From the NCBI GenBank assembly GCA_910575495.1, contig CAJTFS010000004.1, positions 1 to 64,000 on the forward strand: DNA of 64,000 nt, given 5' to 3'. The position numbers were made by a program, and so were the translations under genes. The stretch is from Bacteroidales bacterium (GTDB lineage: Bacteria > Bacteroidota > Bacteroidia > Bacteroidales > Rikenellaceae). This document shows, piece after piece, positions 31,993 through 41,434 of the stretch; the first letter of the stretch is position 1; each line of letters opens with the position of its first letter. The notes beneath the pieces are model-generated. The model ran no database searches. It saw nothing but the letters and a program-made list of their open reading frames with translations, and was not told the DNA's origin.

Positions 31993-34710
31993 ATGAAGAA
32001 ATTCGTCCGCGTCGCGGCCGCGGTCATCGCCGTGCTGCTGGCCGTCGCCATCGTGGCGCCCATGGCGCTGCGGGGCAAGATCGCCGCGATCGTCAAACAC
32101 GAAGCCAACGAGCTGCTGCAGGCCCGTCTCGACTTCGAGAAACTGGACATCAGCCTGCTGCGCCACCTGCCCCATGCGTCGCTGGAGATCCGGGGGCTGA
32201 CGCTCGTGGGCGTCGGGAGGTTCGAGGGCGACACGATCGCGGCCGCCGAGCGCATCTCGGTGGTCGTCGATCTCTTTTCGCTCTTCGGCGACGAGGGCTT
32301 CGAAGTAACCAAGATCATCCTCGCCTCGCCCGAGCTCCACGCCCGCAAACTGGCCGACGGCGCCGTAAACTGGGATGTCATGAAACCCGCGGAGGAGACT
32401 CCCGGCGAGGAGGAGCCGGCGGCGGCCGAACCTTCGGCGTTCCGGCTGCGCATCCGCGACTTCCGCATCTCCGACGCCTGCATCCGCTACGAGGACGATT
32501 CCTCGCGCATGCGTTTTTACACCGAGCCCCTGTCGCTGCGGCTGCGGGGCGACATGTCGGCCGCACGGACCGACCTCGCGCTGAAACTCGACGCCTCGCG
32601 CATCCGTTTCGTCTCGGGCGGCGTGCCGCTGCTGAGCGGTGCCGAAGCCGAGGTCGAGGCCACCATCGCCGCCGATCTGGAGAACAACCGATTTACCTTC
32701 ACCGACAATACGTTCCGTCTGAACGCCATCGTCCTGTCGCTCGACGGCTGGGCCCAGCTCAAGGAGAACGGCGCCGTGGCCATGGACGTTTCGGCCGGAT
32801 GCGGCAAAGTTCAGTTCAAGGACGTGCTTTCGCTCATTCCGGCGTTCTATACCAAGGAGTTCCGCAGCATTTCGGCTTCGGGCGAGCTTTCGCTGGCCGT
32901 GTGGGCCAAGGGCGAACTGGCCGGTTCGCAGCTTCCCGCCTTCGGCGTGAAGGGCGAGGTGCACAACGGCAGTTTCCAATATTCGTCGCTGCCGAAAGCC
33001 GTGACCGACATCGAGATCGTCGCCGGAGTCTCCAATCCGGGCGGTACGATGAACGCCACGGTGATCGATCTTTCGAAATGTTCGCTCCGCATGGCCGGCA
33101 ATTCGCTTGCCGCCACGTTCCATGCCGCCAACATCGTGAGCGATCCGTCGTTCCGCGCGTCGGTCGCCGGCAAGGTCGATCTGGGAGCAGTCCGCGAGGT
33201 CTATCCCCTTGACAAGGAGGTCGATCTGGGCGGTATCATCACGGCCGATCTCAAGGTCTCGGGCCGCATGTCCGACATCGAGAAGCAGCGCTACGAACGC
33301 ATGGCCGCTTCGGGGACGTTCGTCGTCGAGCAGCTCGATCTCACGGTGCCCAATCTGCCGGCCGTTCACCTCAAGCGCGCCGCCGCGACCATCACGCCGC
33401 GCGCCATGACGCTGGGCGAACTGGGCGTGACGGTGGGCCGCAGCGATATGTCGGCCAAGGGACAGCTTGCCGGCTACCTGGGCTATCTGCTGCGGGGCGA
33501 CAAGCTGTCGGGACGTCTCTACGTCCGGTCCGGTCTGCTCGATCTCAATGAAATCATGGCAGCGATGCCCGCTTCCGGGACGGAAACTCCGGCGACCGCA
33601 GAACCGGCTGCGGAGCCGATCCGGGCGATCGAGGTGCCCAAGAATCTCGACCTTTCGTTCAATGCCGAGTTGCAGAAGATTCTTTTCAACAAGATGACCA
33701 TCGACAACCTGGCCGGCGAAATGCGCGTGGCCGGCGGTGCGCTCTCGCTCGACCGTCTCACGATGGGACTCTTCGGCGGCAAGGCGTCGGCGTCGGGGCG
33801 CTACTCCACGGCGGCCGATCCTGCGCGCCCGGCGTTGAAACTCGATCTGTCGCTGGCGGGAGCATCGTTCGCACAGACGTTCGACGAACTGGAGATGGTG
33901 CGGCAGCTCGTGCCGATCTTCGCCGAAACCGGCGGCGACTACTCGCTCTCGCTCGACATGAATGCGAAGCTCGATTCGACCATGTCGCCCGATCTGCAGT
34001 CGATCGACGCCACGGGCGAGATCCGCTCGGCCAACATCCGTGTACAGAACATCGCGGCTTTCGATGCGCTGGCCAAGGCGATCAACAACGACAAGCTGCG
34101 CCGGATCGAAGCCCGGGATGTGGCGATCCGCTTCGCCATCCGCAACGGCCGCATCGCCACGCAGCCGTTCGATCTGAGGCTGGCGGGCACCGACGTCAAC
34201 CTGTCGGGATCCACGGGGCTCGACCGGACCATCGACTATACGGCCAGAGTCTCGATGCCGGCATCGGCTGCGGGCGGCGTTCTGGAGACGCTGAACGTCA
34301 AGATCGGCGGCACTTTCTCCTCGCCCAAGATTACGTTGGGTGTCAAGGAGGCGGCCGAGGAGGCGATCAAGAACGTCGTCGACCAGCAGATTCAGAAACT
34401 CACCGGCAGCGAGTCGCTGGCCGAGGAGGTCGACAAGCAGAAAGAGAACCTGCGGGCCGAAATCGACAAACAGGCCGAGAACCTGCGCGAAGAGGCCAGG
34501 AAAGCGGGCGAGAAACTCGTTTCGGCGGCGCAGAGCCAGCGCGACAAATTGGTGGAAGAAGCCTCCAAGAAGGGCGCTTTGGCCAAGTTGGCTGCCGGGA
34601 AGGCGGGCGACAAGCTCGTTTCCGAAGCGGAGAAGCAGGCCGCCAATCTCTCCGCCGAGGCCGAAAAGCAGATCGTCAGACTCAACGAGAAACTTTCCGC
34701 CAACGAGTAG
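31993..34710 (+). CDS. AsmA-family protein
   Basis: A 905-residue envelope protein. One N-terminal helix (about residues 4-26, VRVAAAVIAVLLAVAIVAP) anchors it in the inner membrane; the rest is a long periplasmic beta-rich rod starting LLHLPHASLEIRGLTL-like and containing the AsmA C-terminal domain (about residues 560-790). The last 120 residues are a charged coiled coil of EVDKQKENLRAEIDKQ-type repeats. AsmA-like proteins are thought to bridge lipid traffic between membranes. The ATG at 31993 gives a short basic N-terminus; one at 31921 overlaps the promoter. Confidence 0.88.
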   Translation: MKKFVRVAAAVIAVLLAVAIVAPMALRGKIAAIVKHEANELLQARLDFEKLDISLLRHLPHASLEIRGLTLVGVGRFEGDTIAAAERISVVVDLFSLFGDEGFEVTKIILASPELHARKLADGAVNWDVMKPAEETPGEEEPAAAEPSAFRLRIRDFRISDACIRYEDDSSRMRFYTEPLSLRLRGDMSAARTDLALKLDASRIRFVSGGVPLLSGAEAEVEATIAADLENNRFTFTDNTFRLNAIVLSLDGWAQLKENGAVAMDVSAGCGKVQFKDVLSLIPAFYTKEFRSISASGELSLAVWAKGELAGSQLPAFGVKGEVHNGSFQYSSLPKAVTDIEIVAGVSNPGGTMNATVIDLSKCSLRMAGNSLAATFHAANIVSDPSFRASVAGKVDLGAVREVYPLDKEVDLGGIITADLKVSGRMSDIEKQRYERMAASGTFVVEQLDLTVPNLPAVHLKRAAATITPRAMTLGELGVTVGRSDMSAKGQLAGYLGYLLRGDKLSGRLYVRSGLLDLNEIMAAMPASGTETPATAEPAAEPIRAIEVPKNLDLSFNAELQKILFNKMTIDNLAGEMRVAGGALSLDRLTMGLFGGKASASGRYSTAADPARPALKLDLSLAGASFAQTFDELEMVRQLVPIFAETGGDYSLSLDMNAKLDSTMSPDLQSIDATGEIRSANIRVQNIAAFDALAKAINNDKLRRIEARDVAIRFAIRNGRIATQPFDLRLAGTDVNLSGSTGLDRTIDYTARVSMPASAAGGVLETLNVKIGGTFSSPKITLGVKEAAEEAIKNVVDQQIQKLTGSESLAEEVDKQKENLRAEIDKQAENLREEARKAGEKLVSAAQSQRDKLVEEASKKGALAKLAAGKAGDKLVSEAEKQAANLSAEAEKQIVRLNEKLSANE

Positions 34711-34732
34711 TCTTTATTATATAGTATAAAGG

Positions 34733-34768
34733 GAAGCAGGGGCCTTGCGGGGCCTCTGCTTCTCGTTT
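34733..34768. terminator. Terminator between convergent genes
   Basis: A 12 bp stem with one wobble pair (34733-34744 / 34751-34762) followed by a weak T-tract; it lies between the AsmA gene and the convergent HTH gene and may serve both. Confidence 0.55.
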
Positions 34769-34782
34769 GCGGATGCGGCGGG

Positions 34783-35067
34783 TCACTTCCGGATGTACGT
34801 TTCGAGCGCGGCGACGTATGCCGCGAAAGCATCGCGCCCGGTGGCGGTCATGCGGCAGACCGTGCGGGGCATCTTGCCGCGGAAGCACTTTTCGACCGTT
34901 ATGTAGCCCGCCTTGGCCAGTTTGTCGAGCTGCACCGATAGATTGCCTGCCGTGGCCCCGGTCTGCTCGCGCAGGAAGACGAAATCGGCGCTCTCGACGC
35001 CCAGCAGGACCGACATCACGGCCAGCCGCAGCGCAGAGTGCAGGAGCGGATCGAGTTCACTGAACAT
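34783..35067 (-). CDS. Winged-helix transcriptional regulator
   Basis: A 94-residue single-domain DNA-binding protein of the MarR/ArsR-like winged-helix type. The recognition part is FVFLREQTGATAGNLSVQLDKLAKAGYITVEK and the wing is FRGKMPRTVCRMTATGRDAFAAY. It has no obvious metal or ligand site. It overlaps the upstream membrane protein gene by 11 bp. Small regulators of this family often control their own operon with a multi-pass membrane protein. Confidence 0.88.
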   Translation of the reverse strand: MFSELDPLLHSALRLAVMSVLLGVESADFVFLREQTGATAGNLSVQLDKLAKAGYITVEKCFRGKMPRTVCRMTATGRDAFAAYVAALETYIRK

Positions 35068-35695
35068 GGCGCTGCGAGCGATGGTTGAAGATGTGGCCGG
35101 GAACGATCATCATGACGATGAAGACCCCTGCGAAAATCAGAATCTCGAAATTCAGCATCGTTGCGTCGACCCTGCCGGCGGGCAGCTGCTTCAGATACCG
35201 GTCGTAGAGCGGGAAGAGCAGGGTGAGAATCAATCCTGAGTAGCCGCTGACAATGTAGATTTTCGAGCGGACGATGCGCCCTGTAGCGGTGGTGGCGATG
35301 GCCATGATCAGAGCGATCAGCCCGAAAAGACTTGCGCGGTACGACAGTCCGTGGAAGAGGACGAAAGCGAAAACGGGAATCAGCGCCAGCGATGCGGTTG
35401 CCCATACGGCGCTTACGATGCGGTCGATTTCGGTGCGGGGTTCCGTACTTTTCTTGGCGGGAAAGAGACGCGTCAGCAGAAATCCGACGACAGGAATCAG
35501 GAACCAGCTCCATGACCATCCGACCGGGCCGCCGGTTACGTTGACGACGTAGTTGAAGAGCGAAACGGCCACCGTCGTATAACCCCAGATGAGGAACGGA
35601 CGGCCCGAATTGCGGCTCAGCCGGTTACGGGTGTTTTCGATCATGCGGTTGATGAGGGCCAGGCTCTCGGCAGCTTCGGGATGCATGTTGTTCAT
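35057..35695 (-). CDS. Multi-pass membrane protein of unknown function
   Basis: A 212-residue protein with a soluble N-terminus (NMHPEAAESLALINRMIENTRNRL) and five predicted helices from about residue 33 to 205. Similar proteins occur beside small winged-helix regulators in Bacteroides. No catalytic motif is visible. Middle gene of a three-gene minus-strand operon, 36 bp after the 2TM gene. Confidence 0.75.
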   Translation of the reverse strand: MNNMHPEAAESLALINRMIENTRNRLSRNSGRPFLIWGYTTVAVSLFNYVVNVTGGPVGWSWSWFLIPVVGFLLTRLFPAKKSTEPRTEIDRIVSAVWATASLALIPVFAFVLFHGLSYRASLFGLIALIMAIATTATGRIVRSKIYIVSGYSGLILTLLFPLYDRYLKQLPAGRVDATMLNFEILIFAGVFIVMMIVPGHIFNHRSQRHVQ

Positions 35696-35731
35696 AGCGT
35701 TGAGAATTTGAGGGCGGAAGTTAGAGATTCT

Positions 35732-35956
35732 TCAATATTGTTCGTCTTTGTCGGTGCCGATCCGGTGGTGGATAAGCGAAATTGCCAGACTGAGACCCCA
35801 GCCGGCGATGATCCAGAGGACCCACCAGTGGTCGGGCGAGGTCATCCGGTTGACGAAAGTCAGAAAGACGCAGACGATCACGAACGTACTTGCGTGGCGG
35901 ACGAAGCGGCGCGGAATCTTGCGGGCGGTCGTTTCGCCGGGAGGTTTTGTTTTCAT
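35732..35956 (-). CDS. Small 2TM-domain protein
   Basis: A 74-residue protein with a basic N-terminus and two helices (about residues 22-40 and 45-63), the second ending in HHRIG. It matches the short 2TM domain family that accompanies histidine kinases and small regulators in Bacteroidetes. It is the first gene of the operon and lies directly behind a very good promoter. Confidence 0.75.
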   Translation of the reverse strand: MKTKPPGETTARKIPRRFVRHASTFVIVCVFLTFVNRMTSPDHWWVLWIIAGWGLSLAISLIHHRIGTDKDEQY

Positions 35957-35987
35957 ATGGAAGGGGTTTCAAGAGGATTGCTTTTTG

Positions 35988-36018
35988 CAAATATAAAGTA
36001 GTTTATTTTATAAACAAA
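35988..36018 (-). promoter_or_regulatory. Promoter of the 2TM/membrane/HTH operon
   Basis: Minus-strand TTTG (36018-36015), a 19 bp spacer and TATATTTG (35995-35988): one of the closest matches to the Bacteroidetes consensus in the window, in an AT-rich island. Confidence 0.8.
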
Positions 36019-36457
36019 AAAATATTTATAGAAATTTTTCACATCCTACGTCGGGGCAGGTTCGCACGGGCTTTGCCGACGCCGGGGAAACCGTTCGAAT
36101 TCGTGTCCCGAGCATTTTTCTGCAGGTTCTTGATTGCAGGTTGAATGACCGGGACTTTTCTTTGCCGGTTTCTTGCACTCTTTCCGCTTGCTTTGCTATG
36201 TGTCTTTTTGGGGAGTCCTCCCTTTCCCGAGTCCGGCATTATTGCGCCATATTTCGGCAACAATGCTATGTGTTTTTTTCGGGGCGGCCGGTGCTTCTTC
36301 TCCCGAGTCGGTTGTTTTTGTAGCGTCCGCTTGCACTGAGATTCTGCATTTATCTCCGATGCCGCGTTTTTCGGGGCGGCTGCGGGGATTGCGCTTTGCG
36401 TGAGCTGCCCGAAGAAAGTTTTGTACACAGAACCTTTCACTTTTCACCTCTCACCTT
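36019..36457. other. Intergenic region with duplicated segment
   Basis: About 440 bp with no convincing gene. A loosely duplicated segment (TGCTATGTGT at 36197 and 36263, each followed by a T-run and later CCCGAGTC) suggests an old tandem duplication. A heptamer run (CCTTTCACTTTTCACCTCTC) at 36433-36452 leads into the composite repeat. Confidence 0.4.
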
Positions 36458-37713
36458 TACTTTTGCAAAGGCAACTTCACACCCGGAGTGACAGGGGCTA
36501 CGGCTCTTGTCAGCGTGGTTTGTAGATTCAGCAGTCCGCTGGCAGCGTAATGGCGCGGGAGGATTACGGAAAACCATTGTTCGTTTGCGGTTGCTTTTGT
36601 CGTTCGGCGTTTTTAATTCGCGACCGCCCGGTTTCGATAGTGGGGCCGCAGATGTTCTCGTGCCGAAGCCAGCGGGGCGAGTTTTGCGAGCCTCCGCAGG
36701 GCGGGGCTTCGGCTCGCACGGCTGAACGCCGGTGTTTATCTCTGCAAGCTGCGGTCGCCCCGAACATCTTTTCCCTCCATCCTTTCCGCGTTGCCGCCAG
36801 TTGCTTATTCCAGTCTGCTGCGGAGTTTGCGAACAATTCAGTAGTTTGTCATTCTGAGGAGCAGAGCGACGAAGAATCTGTAACCTTGCCCAAAATAGAT
36901 TCTTGACTGCACTTCGTTTGTCTTTCTCCTCCTTGCGAGGCAGAGGCCGCTTGCGGACTATGCACTCGCTGCGTTCATCATAGATTCTTCGCTAACGCTC
37001 AGAATGACAATTATGGCAGGCATGTCCCGCAGGCTCTTTCTCTTTCTGATACGGAAGACCTTGCGCCCGGGGCCGGCTCGCGCTGAAAGCGCGACCCCCG
37101 CAGCCGGCCCGGGCGAGCACTTGAATGAGTTCCCGAAAGGAAATGATTCAATGCAAAGACAGCATTGTCATTCTGAGAAGATCGGAAGATCGACGAAGAA
37201 TCTGTATAAAAGTATGCGTAGACAGATTCTTGACTGCACTTCGTTTGTCTCTCTCCTCCTTGCTCGGCATAGTCCGCAAGCGGCCTTTGGTTCGCAAGGG
37301 AAAAGATTCTTCACTTCGTTCAGAATGACAAAGGACTTGGATTCGGGCGCAGCCTGCGGGGCACGCCCGGCGACAGCCGGATGTTTGCGGGCCTCCGCCG
37401 GCCAAGGCTGCGGCCCACACGGCTCGAAAGAGCCGAAGAACGACGCAACGACAATCGCAGTAAACCATTGTTCCGCATTCTCCGCCGCATTCCTTTGAGT
37501 GATTGCTCTTTTACGCCTGCTGCGGGCTACCGCAACACGTCGACGGGTGTTCTGACGGATGTCGGCGGAGAGGCCAGCTGTTGGTCGTCTTCGCCGGCCG
37601 GAGCCGGCAGCGCCTATGCTTGTTTTTTGCGTACCGTCTCGAATTCGGTAGCGCCGCTTCACAGCCACAATCGCAGCTGGGCTTTTCCCGTGCGCTGCGT
37701 CCAAGCATCTGCA
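36458..37713 (+). repeat. Composite dispersed repeat, copy B
   Basis: Shares block order with 18333-19411: TACTTTTG promoter-like site (36458-36465) then AAGGCAACTTCACACCCGGAG; the GC-rich block (36661-36750); the GTTGCCGCCAGTTGCTTATT block (36791-36837); palindromic units at 36848, 36982, 37158 and 37303; the REP-like block (37350-37445); and a FISUMP fragment (37501-37713). An extra segment at 37060-37125 also occurs at 53830-53893 in the pyr operon. Confidence 0.8.
37501..37713 (+). pseudogene. FISUMP-like C-terminal domain fragment, cassette B
   Basis: About 70 codons reading CSFTPAAGYRNTSTGVL, CWSSSPAGAGSAYA, and closing WAFPVRCVQAS. As in cassette A, conserved ends (TGCGGGCTACCGCA and CCGTGCGCTGCGTCCAAGC) surround a different middle. 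Reading frame is open but has no start or signal peptide. It is followed after 45 bp by the MFS promoter. Confidence 0.55.
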
Positions 37714-37757
37714 GGAGTTGCTTTTGTCCGAAAGTCGGGCGGTAGTTCGCGAAATGC

Positions 37758-37788
37758 TTTCATCTTTCGCTTTTATGCTGTAAGTTTG
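37758..37788 (+). promoter_or_regulatory. Promoter of the MFS/S66 operon
   Basis: TTTC (37758-37761), a 19 bp spacer and TAAGTTTG (37781-37788); the ATG is 11 bp further. Confidence 0.6.
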
Positions 37789-37798
37789 CAGCGCCAAC

Positions 37799-39211
37799 AT
37801 GAACGCAACCACCGCACATACTCCCGTTCCCTCCGACGGATTGCCCATGCCGCGCCGGCTGGGCGCTATTCTGGCTGTGGCCTTCGGCGTTGGGCTTTCG
37901 GTGTTGGACAGCGCCATCGCCAACGTGGCTCTGCCCACCATGGGGCAGGAACTGCACATTGCGTCGGCCGATTCGATCTGGATCGTCAATGCCTACCAGC
38001 TGGCCGTCGTGGTCACGATTCTTCCTTTTGCCGCGCTGGGCGAGACGTTCGGCTACCGCCGCATCTATGTCGGCGGGCTCTTGCTTTTCACCTTGGCGTC
38101 GGGTGCTTGCGCCTTGGCCGGTTCGTTCGCTGCTTTGGTCGCCGCACGCGTGTTGCAGGGCATCGGTGCCGCCGCCGTCACTTCGATCAATACCACACTC
38201 ATCCGTTTCATCTATCCCCGCGCCCAGCTGGGCCGCGGCATGGGCATCAACGCTACGGTCGTCGCCGTTTCGTCGGTGGCCGGGCCCGCGCTCGCGGCCG
38301 CCATCCTCTCTGTGGGTTCGTGGCCGTGGCTCTTTGCCGTCAATCTCCCCGCCGGGGGCGTCGCCTTGTGGCTCAGTTCGCGTTTTTTGCCCTGCAACCC
38401 CGTGCAGGCGGTCGGTCACAAGCCCCGTTGGCGCGACATGGCGATGAACGCTTTGACGTTCGGTCTGCTGATCGCTTCGGTCGAGGGGTGTTCGCACGGT
38501 GTCGACGGACGGCTGCTCGCCGCCGGCGCAGCGGCGCTTCCGGTCGTCGGTTTCTTCTTCGTGCGCAGTCAGTTGCGCGATCCGAAACCCTTGCTGCCGA
38601 TCGATTTGCTGCGGATTCCCATCTTTTCGGTCTCGGTCCTCACGTCGGTATGCTCCTACCTGGCGCAGATGCTCTCGATGGTCGCATTGCCTTTCTTCTT
38701 GCAGCGGACGTTCGGCTATAACGATGTTTCTACCGGACTCCTGCTCACGGCCTGGCCCGCCGTCATCATGGTGGCGGCTCCCGTCGCCGGCGTGCTCGTG
38801 GGGCGCATCCATGCCGGTGCGCTCGGCGGCACGGGTCTTGCGGCGATGGCTGCGGGACTGGCGGCCCTGGCATGGCTGCCCGATGCTCCGGCAACCTGGG
38901 ACATCGTGTGGCGGCTCGCGCTCGGCGGAGTCGGATTTGCGTTGTTCCAGTCGCCCAACAACAGCATTCTGATCGCTTCGGCACCGCCCGAGCGGAGCGG
39001 TTCGGCCAGCGGTATGCTGGCCACGGCGCGGCTGACGGGGCAGACCGTCGGCGCTGCCGCGATGGCCCTGCTGTTCCATGTCGTTCCCGACAATGCGCCC
39101 CGCACGGCCTTGCTTGCGGCCGGTGCCGCGGCGCTGGCCGGTTCGGCCGTGAGTTTCATGCGGCTGTCGCTGCCCCTTCCCGATGCGCTGGTGCGCCGCA
39201 AAAATGCCTGA
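37799..39211 (+). CDS. MFS drug/proton antiporter, DHA2 (EmrB/QacA) type
   Basis: A 470-residue inner-membrane exporter with 14 predicted helices. Motif D1 appears as GLSVLDSAIANVALPTMGQEL, motif A as FAALGETFGYRRIYVGG, and motif C as SSVAGPALAAAILSVGSWPW in helix 5. These define the 14-helix DHA2 group that expels cationic drugs or metabolites. The N-terminus is cytoplasmic and short. The gene is followed 3 bp later by an S66 peptidase gene. Confidence 0.92.
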   Translation: MNATTAHTPVPSDGLPMPRRLGAILAVAFGVGLSVLDSAIANVALPTMGQELHIASADSIWIVNAYQLAVVVTILPFAALGETFGYRRIYVGGLLLFTLASGACALAGSFAALVAARVLQGIGAAAVTSINTTLIRFIYPRAQLGRGMGINATVVAVSSVAGPALAAAILSVGSWPWLFAVNLPAGGVALWLSSRFLPCNPVQAVGHKPRWRDMAMNALTFGLLIASVEGCSHGVDGRLLAAGAAALPVVGFFFVRSQLRDPKPLLPIDLLRIPIFSVSVLTSVCSYLAQMLSMVALPFFLQRTFGYNDVSTGLLLTAWPAVIMVAAPVAGVLVGRIHAGALGGTGLAAMAAGLAALAWLPDAPATWDIVWRLALGGVGFALFQSPNNSILIASAPPERSGSASGMLATARLTGQTVGAAAMALLFHVVPDNAPRTALLAAGAAALAGSAVSFMRLSLPLPDALVRRKNA

Positions 39212-39214
39212 TTC

Positions 39215-40204
39215 ATGAAGCGTTCGATTCATATCCTGTTTTTCGTCGTATTGACGGCTGCCGTGCTGTCCGCCTCGGGCGAGCCTCCCCGGTTCGTGCG
39301 TCCGCCCTATCTTCGGTTGGGCGACACGGTGGGGCTGGTGGCTCCGGCCGGGCGTCTGCCGGCGTCGGTCGATTCGACGCGCATTCGCGAGCTTTTCGCT
39401 TCGTGGGGGCTCTGCGTGAAGTTTTCACCTCACAGCTGCGATACGTCGAAGCCCTATTTTTCGGCTTCCGACGCCGACCGGGCCGCCGACCTCCAGCAGA
39501 TGATCGACGACGAGTCGGTCCGGGCGGTCATCGCCTGCCGGGGCGGCTACGGTTCGGTGCGGCTGCTGCCCCTGCTGCGGCTGGAGGAGCTGCGATGGAA
39601 CCCCAAGTGGCTGGTGGGTTTCAGCGACATCACCACGCTCCACCTGGCTCTGGCGCATCTGGGCGTGGAGAGCATCCATGGGCCTATGCCGGGCTCGTCG
39701 CTTTTCTGGGAAGAGGAGGAGTCGGTCGAATCGCTGCGGCGGGCGCTTTTCGGGCTGGCGCTGCGTTTCGAGGTGCCGCCCCACAGCGCCAACAGAACGG
39801 GCCGGGCGTCGGGCCGGCTGATCGGAGGCAATCTGACGGTGCTCTGCGCCGCATGCGGCACGCCCGAGGAGATCTATTCCGAAGAACCGACGATCCTGTT
39901 CATCGAGGAGGTCAACGAACATGTCTACCGTGTCGACCGCATGCTCCAGCAGTTGTTGCGGAGTGGGGCGCTGAGCAACGTGCAGGCCGTGGTGGTGGGC
40001 GATTTCACGCGCATGGCGGGCACCGAACAGTTCGGCGCCGATTCCTACGGAGTGATCGCCGACGTGCTGGAGCCGCTGGACATTCCGGTGCTTTTCGGTT
40101 TTCCGGCGGGCCACGACAAGCTCAACATGGCCATCTTCCTGGGCCGCAAGGCGAAGTTGACGGTCGGAAAGAAGGGTGGAATCCTGGAGTTTTCGGAAGA
40201 GTGA
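39215..40204 (+). CDS. LD-carboxypeptidase (S66 family)
   Basis: A 329-residue peptidase with an N-terminal Sec signal (to about residue 23), so it is probably periplasmic. The serine nucleophile is in CRGGYGSVRLLP (about S114); the glutamate and histidine of the Ser-Glu-His triad are in LFIEEVNEHVYRVDRM and GFPAGHDKLN. S66 enzymes cut the LD-bond of tetrapeptides for murein recycling or hydrolyse microcin-like peptides. The signal peptide is unusual, because the classic LdcA is cytoplasmic. Confidence 0.88.
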   Translation: MKRSIHILFFVVLTAAVLSASGEPPRFVRPPYLRLGDTVGLVAPAGRLPASVDSTRIRELFASWGLCVKFSPHSCDTSKPYFSASDADRAADLQQMIDDESVRAVIACRGGYGSVRLLPLLRLEELRWNPKWLVGFSDITTLHLALAHLGVESIHGPMPGSSLFWEEEESVESLRRALFGLALRFEVPPHSANRTGRASGRLIGGNLTVLCAACGTPEEIYSEEPTILFIEEVNEHVYRVDRMLQQLLRSGALSNVQAVVVGDFTRMAGTEQFGADSYGVIADVLEPLDIPVLFGFPAGHDKLNMAIFLGRKAKLTVGKKGGILEFSEE

Positions 40205-40221
40205 GTTTTTTATTACTTTTG
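40191..40221 (+). promoter_or_regulatory. Promoter of nrnA
   Basis: TTTC (40191-40194), a 19 bp spacer and TACTTTTG (40214-40221), overlapping the S66 stop. The leader to 40385 is about 155 nt and holds no recognised element. Confidence 0.6.
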
Positions 40222-40384
40222 TACCGGACAAAGAGGGGCTTTTCCCGGCCGGGGCGGATCCGTTCGGTCCGATGTCTCCGGCAGGAGAGCCGTAAGAAAC
40301 AGCCGGTTCCTGCCACGCGGCACGCAGCGCCGAACGCTTTCGGGGTTGTACCGGGACGGACCGCATGAAAATAAACCCGAGTCG

Positions 40385-41434
40385 ATGAAACTATCCACCG
40401 AACAGGTCGACCGCCTGCGCGGGGTGCTCGAACGCCCCGAACAACGTGTCGTGATCGTCTCCCACACCAATCCCGACGGCGACGCCGTGGGTTCGTCGCT
40501 GGCCTGGGCCGAAGTGCTGCGCGGCATGGGGCACAGCGTGGTCTGCGCGGTGCCCAACAAATATCCCTATTTCCTCGACTGGATGCCCGGCATCGACGAG
40601 GTGGTGATCTTCAAGAACGATACCGAGGGGCGCGCCGCCCGGGCCGTGGCCGAAGCCGACATGATCTTCTGCCTGGATTTCAATTCGCTTTCGCGGCTGG
40701 AGATTCTGAGCGACACCATCGCTGCCAACACCACGGCCTTACGCGTGCTGATCGACCACCATCTGTCGCCCGACGAGGGTTTCGACCTGGCGTTCTCCTA
40801 TCCCGGGGCTTCGAGCACCTGCTACATCGTCTACCGGTTGATCGAGGCGCTGTTCGGCGCGGAGGCGATCACGCTGCCGATGGCCGAGGCGCTCTACGTG
40901 GGCATGATGACCGACACGGGCAACTTCGCCTTCTCGTCGCTCACGCCGGGGCTTTTCCGGGCCGTGGCCGTGCTGGTCGAGCGCGGCATCCATGTCCCGA
41001 CGCTCTACAACAACGTCTACAATGCCTATACCGAGGGCCGCGCGCGGCTTTTCGGCTATGCGATCAACCGCAAGATGCAGTTGATCGAGGACGGCACGGT
41101 GGCTTACATGTCGTTGATGGAGAACGAGATGCGCCGCTTCCGCTTTCAGCAGGGCGACAGCGAGGGGTTCGTCAACTATGCGCTGACCATCAAGAAGATG
41201 AAGATGTCGGCCATGTTCCTGGCCCACCGCAAGTTCATCCGTGTGTCGCTGCGCTCGCGCGGCGATGTGGACGTCAACCTTTTCGCCCGCCGTTACTTCG
41301 GCGGCGGCGGTCACAAGAATGCTGCCGGCGGCAAGTCGTTCGTTTCGATGGAGGAGACCATCGCCCACTACATCCGTTCGGTGCGCGAATTCGCCGAGGA
41401 AGGCTATTTGGGGGATGCGAAAGGTGAAAAGTGA
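40385..41434 (+). CDS. nrnA: DHH-family bifunctional oligoribonuclease / pAp phosphatase
   Basis: A 349-residue DHH-DHHA1 phosphoesterase. The N-terminal DHH domain has SHTNPDGDAVGSSLA, the CLDFN metal site, LIDHH (the DHH-equivalent motif) and MMTDTGNF. The DHHA1 domain ends with RRYFGGGGHKNAAGG, which binds the substrate. NrnA clears 2-5 nt RNA (nanoRNA) and dephosphorylates 3'-phosphoadenosine 5'-phosphate. The last codons (KGEK-stop) are made by a heptamer array AAAGGTG/AAAAGTG that runs on past the stop. Confidence 0.92.
   Translation: MKLSTEQVDRLRGVLERPEQRVVIVSHTNPDGDAVGSSLAWAEVLRGMGHSVVCAVPNKYPYFLDWMPGIDEVVIFKNDTEGRAARAVAEADMIFCLDFNSLSRLEILSDTIAANTTALRVLIDHHLSPDEGFDLAFSYPGASSTCYIVYRLIEALFGAEAITLPMAEALYVGMMTDTGNFAFSSLTPGLFRAVAVLVERGIHVPTLYNNVYNAYTEGRARLFGYAINRKMQLIEDGTVAYMSLMENEMRRFRFQQGDSEGFVNYALTIKKMKMSAMFLAHRKFIRVSLRSRGDVDVNLFARRYFGGGGHKNAAGGKSFVSMEETIAHYIRSVREFAEEGYLGDAKGEK

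Noticed and set aside
36039-36440. 133-codon basic frame on the minus strand (Lys/Arg-rich)
   Set aside because: Its only start is a GTG inside a heptamer array, no promoter precedes it and the region contains a tandem duplication; kept as non-coding.
18333-37713. Diversity-generating retroelement suggested by FISUMP cassettes
   Set aside because: No reverse transcriptase, accessory gene or template/variable repeat pair with adenine-specific changes is visible in the window; only a silent-cassette reading is kept.
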